From Novosphingobium mangrovisedimenti (GTDB taxonomy: Bacteria; Pseudomonadota; Alphaproteobacteria; Sphingomonadales; Sphingomonadaceae), in assembly GCF_025153475.1 (NCBI RefSeq), contig NZ_JANZXA010000010.1, forward strand, positions 62,001-126,000: a stretch of 64,000 nucleotides of DNA. Reading direction: 5' to 3'. Below, piece by piece: positions 61,029 through 64,000 of the stretch (position 1 is its first letter; every line of letters begins with the position of its first letter). The notes beneath the pieces are model-generated. The model did no database searches and was not told the DNA's origin. It saw nothing but the letters and a program-made list of their open reading frames with translations. A program made the translations under genes and the position numbers.

Positions 61029-61774
61029 GCTTCCTCCCGCCAGATCCGGATCCGCCGCCCGGCCCGCGACGGTTCGGCCAGCAAGACATCGCTCCCGTCA
61101 TCGATCGTCAGCGGCTCCGTCAGCGGGCCGTGGCGCGTGAAGTAGTCGATCAGACGAATCGCAAGCTTCACGCTGTCCGCCTGCGGCTCTCCCTCGCGGC
61201 CCTCGAGATGCATTTCCTGACCGATGAAATGCGAAAGGCCGGCGCTGGCGACGCTTCCGTCGCTGACCGGCGTCAGCGCGGTCAGGCCCAGTGCCGGAAA
61301 GGCACCGCCGGAAAGCCAGTTGAAGGCGATGCGCGAGAAATAGCGCGGCTCCATGACGGTGTGCGCTGGCTGCCAGGCGACCGCTGCCACCGGCAGGTGC
61401 AGCACAAGGTTCGCGGCAAGGTTGACCATCATGCGCACCACGGGCTCCAGCCCGCTGCCGGACGCGACATGCCTTCCAGCGACGATCTGCACGGCCTCCA
61501 GTCCGCCTTGTGGCGCCCCATCCGCGAACCCGTAGGCATGGCTCGCGTCAGTACCGGGCACCGGATCTGCTGGAGACAGTCCACGGAGATCGAACGTCAG
61601 CCCGCTCACCAGGAGCTCCAGCCAATCTTCGCCCGCTTCGGGGCGGTGACTCACGCGGGCCGGAATGCCCGATTCGGGTGCAGCCAGCAGGCGTTCGATG
61701 TCATCGGCTGTCGGACGCGAACCGGCGGGAAACAGCAGCAGTATCCCCGGTTTCAGAGAATCGCCTTGTTCCAT
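61025..61774 (-). CDS. Hypothetical protein upstream of the AHH frame (249 aa)
   Basis: A 249-aa soluble protein starting at ATG 61774 (MEQGDSLKPGILLLFPAG). It mixes alpha and beta segments with SHAYGFADGAPQGGLEAVQIVAGRHVASGSG, MEPRYFSRIAFNWLSGGAFPALG and VKLAIRLIDYFTRHGPLTE. I recognise no family. Its end overlaps the proposed start of the AHH frame, with a strong GGGAGGA just before its own stop, which suggests the next gene is translated from that point. A role with the nuclease-like protein is possible but unproven. Confidence 0.7.
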   Translation of the reverse strand: MEQGDSLKPGILLLFPAGSRPTADDIERLLAAPESGIPARVSHRPEAGEDWLELLVSGLTFDLRGLSPADPVPGTDASHAYGFADGAPQGGLEAVQIVAGRHVASGSGLEPVVRMMVNLAANLVLHLPVAAVAWQPAHTVMEPRYFSRIAFNWLSGGAFPALGLTALTPVSDGSVASAGLSHFIGQEMHLEGREGEPQADSVKLAIRLIDYFTRHGPLTEPLTIDDGSDVLLAEPSRAGRRIRIWREEA

Positions 61775-61876
61775 GGATCGGGCAGCTCCCGTTTTTCGAC
61801 CGGCGGCCGGGCTGCCGGTGAGTAGGCACTATTCGGCCCGGCAGGTCGAGTCTGTTTGCGAGCAGATGAATCCATT

Positions 61877-62350
61877 TCAGAAAATTCCGAGCGACACGCC
61901 TTCGGCCAGGGCCATTCCCAGCTCGCGGCATCGCTCCAGTTCCCTTTCCGGGACGGTCTTCTCCGCCATTATCTCCTCGGGCGTCTGGGCACCCATGTTG
62001 ACGATCAGCGGCTCGGCGACGCGCCGCAAGCGCCACCCCGTGACAATACGGTCGATCTGCGCCTGCGCCCCGTGTCCGTCCGATCCCGCGGCTATGGCGG
62101 TGGCGTAGGCTCTGCCTTCGATCCGGCCGAGCAGCGGATAATAGCAGCGGTCGAACATCTCCTTCATCATGCCCGACATCGAGGCGAGGTTTTCCGGGCA
62201 GACGAAGACATAACCGCGTGCGTCGAGCAGATCCTGCGGGGAAGCATCGCTTGCGACGATCAGGCGCGATGCATTGCCCGCGCCCTGATGGACTGCCCCG
62301 GCCATGGCGCGGGAGGCACCTGTGCGGCTGTGCCAGATGATCGCAAGCAT
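61877..62350 (-). CDS. Flavodoxin-like NAD(P)H-dependent oxidoreductase
   Basis: A 157-aa flavodoxin-fold protein. It begins MLAIIWHSRTGASRAMAGAVHQGA, the FMN phosphate loop (HSRTGASR), and continues with YVFVCPENLASMSGMMKEMFDRCYYP, a phrase typical of WrbA/NADPH-FMN-reductase relatives. It would use FMN to reduce quinones or similar compounds. Start ATG 62350. It is divergent from recJ, separated by 71 nt that must hold both promoters. Confidence 0.85.
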   Translation of the reverse strand: MLAIIWHSRTGASRAMAGAVHQGAGNASRLIVASDASPQDLLDARGYVFVCPENLASMSGMMKEMFDRCYYPLLGRIEGRAYATAIAAGSDGHGAQAQIDRIVTGWRLRRVAEPLIVNMGAQTPEEIMAEKTVPERELERCRELGMALAEGVSLGIF

Positions 62351-62421
62351 GGGGCCGGTCTCCTCAACTTCGTTGGCCCGCGCACTTTTCGCCGGACTGC
62401 GGGTAGTCTAACCGGGAGAGC

Positions 62422-64000
62422 ATGGCTTCGCGACCCGCTTCCGTTTTCGGCATCGACCGCTCCCTGTCCGGCAAATCCTGGCGATGGCGAGGCGGCAATA
62501 TGGACTTGTCCGAAGGGCCGATGGGGCTGGAAGACGACATCGCCACCCAGTTGCTGCTCTCCCGCGGCGTGGCGCGCGAGGATCTGGAGCGCCACCGCTC
62601 TCCCTCGCTGCGCGCCTTCCTGCCGGACCCGTCCGAGTTCCGCGACATGGATGCCGCCGCCGAGCGGCTGGCCCAGGCGGTCATGACCAACGAGACGGTC
62701 ACCATCTATGGCGACTACGACGTCGACGGTGCCACCAGCGCGGCGCTGCTGATCCTGCTGCTGCGCCATCTCGGCCACGAAGCACGCTACTACATCCCCG
62801 ACCGCCTGCTCGAAGGATACGGTCCGTCGGGCGAGGCGCTGGTGCGGATCGCGGGCGAAGGGTCGAGCCTGATCGTCACGGTCGACTGCGGCGCCATGGC
62901 ACATGAAGCGCTGCAGATGGCGCATGAGGCCGGCGTCGACGTGATCGTCGTGGACCATCACAAGTGCTCTCCCGAGCTTCCCCGTGCCGCTGCTCTGGTC
63001 AATCCGAACCGGCTCGACGAGGGCGAACTGGCGGCCGCTCACGGACACCTCGCCGCCGTCGGCGTCGCCTTCCTGCTGGCCGTGGCGACCGTGCGGACGC
63101 TTCGCCGGCGCGGCTATTTCGAGACGCGCGCCGAACCCGATCTCTTCGCCCTGCTCGATCTCGTGGCCCTGGGCACCGTCGCCGACGTCGCCGCACTGCA
63201 CGGTCTCAACCGGGCACTGGTGGCGCAGGGCCTCAAGGTCATGGCCCGCCGCGACAATATCGGCATGGCAGCCCTCATAGACGCGAGCCGCCTCAACCGC
63301 GCACCGACCTGTTCGGATCTCGGGTTCGCGCTGGGCCCGCGCATCAATGCCGGTGGCCGCGTGGGCGAATCGACGCTCGGCGTGCGCCTGCTCACCACTA
63401 CCGACCCCGAGGAAGCGCGCGAGATCGCAAGCCAGCTCTCGCGCCTCAACGACGAACGACGAGCCATCGAGCAGGCCGTGCAGGAAGCCGCCGAGGCGCA
63501 GATCGAGCGCCAGCACAACCGCGCGGTGCTCGTTCTCGCCGGAAAAGGCTGGCATCCCGGAGTGATCGGCATCGTCGCCGGACGGATCAAGGAAAAGACC
63601 AGCAAGCCGACGCTCGTCATCGCGCTCGACGCCGACGATGCGGGCCACGGCAAGGGCTCGGGCCGCTCGATCACGGGCGTGGACCTGGGCGCCGCGATCA
63701 TCGCCGCACGCGAGGCCGGCTTGCTGGTCGGCGGTGGCGGACATGCCATGGCCGCAGGCCTGACAATCACGGCCGACAAACTCGAAGCCCTGTCCGAGTG
63801 GCTCGATTCGAAACTTGCCGCCGACATTTCCCGGGCCAGCGCGAATCAGGCCATGCTGCTCGACCTAGCCCTTGCACCGGGCGGCCTGACACCGGCGCTT
63901 GTCGAAACACTCGAAAGCGCCGGTCCCTTCGGCATGGGCTGGCCGGGCCCGCGCGTCGCCGTCGGACCGGTACGCATCATCAAGGCCGATATCGTCGGTG
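62422..64000 (+). CDS. recJ: Single-stranded-DNA-specific exonuclease RecJ, 3' end beyond window
   Basis: The first 526 codons of recJ are present and the frame is open to the end of the window. The DHH phosphoesterase motifs are clear: YGDYDVDGATS (96-106), VTVDCG, VVDHHK with DHH at 178-180, LGTVADVAAL and GPRINAGGR. The DHHA1 part includes GWHPGVIGIVAGRIKE and VGGGGHAMAAG. RecJ degrades single-stranded DNA 5'-3' in recombination and mismatch repair. Start ATG 62422 after GGGAGAG, with a ~30-residue N-terminal stretch before the conserved core. Confidence 0.95.
   Translation, partial: MASRPASVFGIDRSLSGKSWRWRGGNMDLSEGPMGLEDDIATQLLLSRGVAREDLERHRSPSLRAFLPDPSEFRDMDAAAERLAQAVMTNETVTIYGDYDVDGATSAALLILLLRHLGHEARYYIPDRLLEGYGPSGEALVRIAGEGSSLIVTVDCGAMAHEALQMAHEAGVDVIVVDHHKCSPELPRAAALVNPNRLDEGELAAAHGHLAAVGVAFLLAVATVRTLRRRGYFETRAEPDLFALLDLVALGTVADVAALHGLNRALVAQGLKVMARRDNIGMAALIDASRLNRAPTCSDLGFALGPRINAGGRVGESTLGVRLLTTTDPEEAREIASQLSRLNDERRAIEQAVQEAAEAQIERQHNRAVLVLAGKGWHPGVIGIVAGRIKEKTSKPTLVIALDADDAGHGKGSGRSITGVDLGAAIIAAREAGLLVGGGGHAMAAGLTITADKLEALSEWLDSKLAADISRASANQAMLLDLALAPGGLTPALVETLESAGPFGMGWPGPRVAVGPVRIIKADIVG

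Overview
This 64-kb, GC-rich window looks like chromosome of a sphingomonad alphaproteobacterium, most likely Novosphingobium or a close relative. The dnaG-rpoD, carA/carB, glyA-nrdR-trmJ and xseB-ispA-coaD-cyclophilin-queA neighbourhoods and the style of the housekeeping proteins point that way. The assignment rests on recognising protein families by eye, not on a search. Both ends cut genes: a MarR-type regulator on the left and recJ on the right. I saw no tRNA, rRNA, CRISPR array, insertion sequence or phage gene.

Region A (about 0.9-23.4 kb) is a catabolic block built around acyl-CoA chemistry. It holds two tandem CaiB/BaiF CoA-transferases, a third transferase whose domains appear permuted, a small four-cysteine protein and two acyl-CoA synthetases. 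It also holds two amidohydrolases of different families, a DUF2889 protein, a two-domain fused acyl-CoA dehydrogenase, two enoyl-CoA hydratases, an aldehyde dehydrogenase, a short-chain dehydrogenase, a SnoaL-like protein and an acryloyl-CoA-reductase-type oxidoreductase. Four regulators (IclR, two TetR, MarR) are scattered among them. This set fits activation and beta-oxidation-like breakdown of a branched, cyclic or steroid/terpenoid-like acid; the substrate cannot be read from the sequence. A double-hotdog hydratase and a nitronate-monooxygenase-like enzyme at 58-60.5 kb may serve the same kind of pathway.

Region B (23.5-38.2 kb) is core metabolism and information processing. It contains enolase, a four-gene membrane-associated cluster resembling yqjD/yqjE, DUF4170, greA, carB and carA with two small coupled genes between them, a YqeY protein, dnaG and rpoD. 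Region C (37.7-39.5 kb) is a divergent pair: an Lrp/AsnC regulator and a bacterial indoleamine 2,3-dioxygenase, with a perfect 18-bp palindrome between them.

Region D (39.9-57.98 kb) is mostly housekeeping: rpiB-glyA-small membrane protein-nrdR-trmJ, a GFA protein, rpsD, an orphan ParA ATPase and an S9 peptidase. A long minus-strand run then carries xseB-ispA-coaD-cyclophilin-queA-(secreted protein)-ABC-2 exporter-DUF481-tgt, so two queuosine genes lie in the same run. purL follows on the plus strand. Region E (58-64 kb) has a nested palindromic repeat after purL, the hotdog hydratase, the nitronate monooxygenase with a 24-bp palindrome just before its start codon, an AHH-type nuclease-like ORF lacking an ordinary start codon, an unrecognised 249-aa protein, a flavodoxin-like protein and recJ.

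Regulation visible in sequence: seven hairpins that look like intrinsic terminators, and palindromic candidate operators at 605, 715, 8971, 23412, 38219 and 59526. Many overlapping start/stop codons indicate translational coupling.
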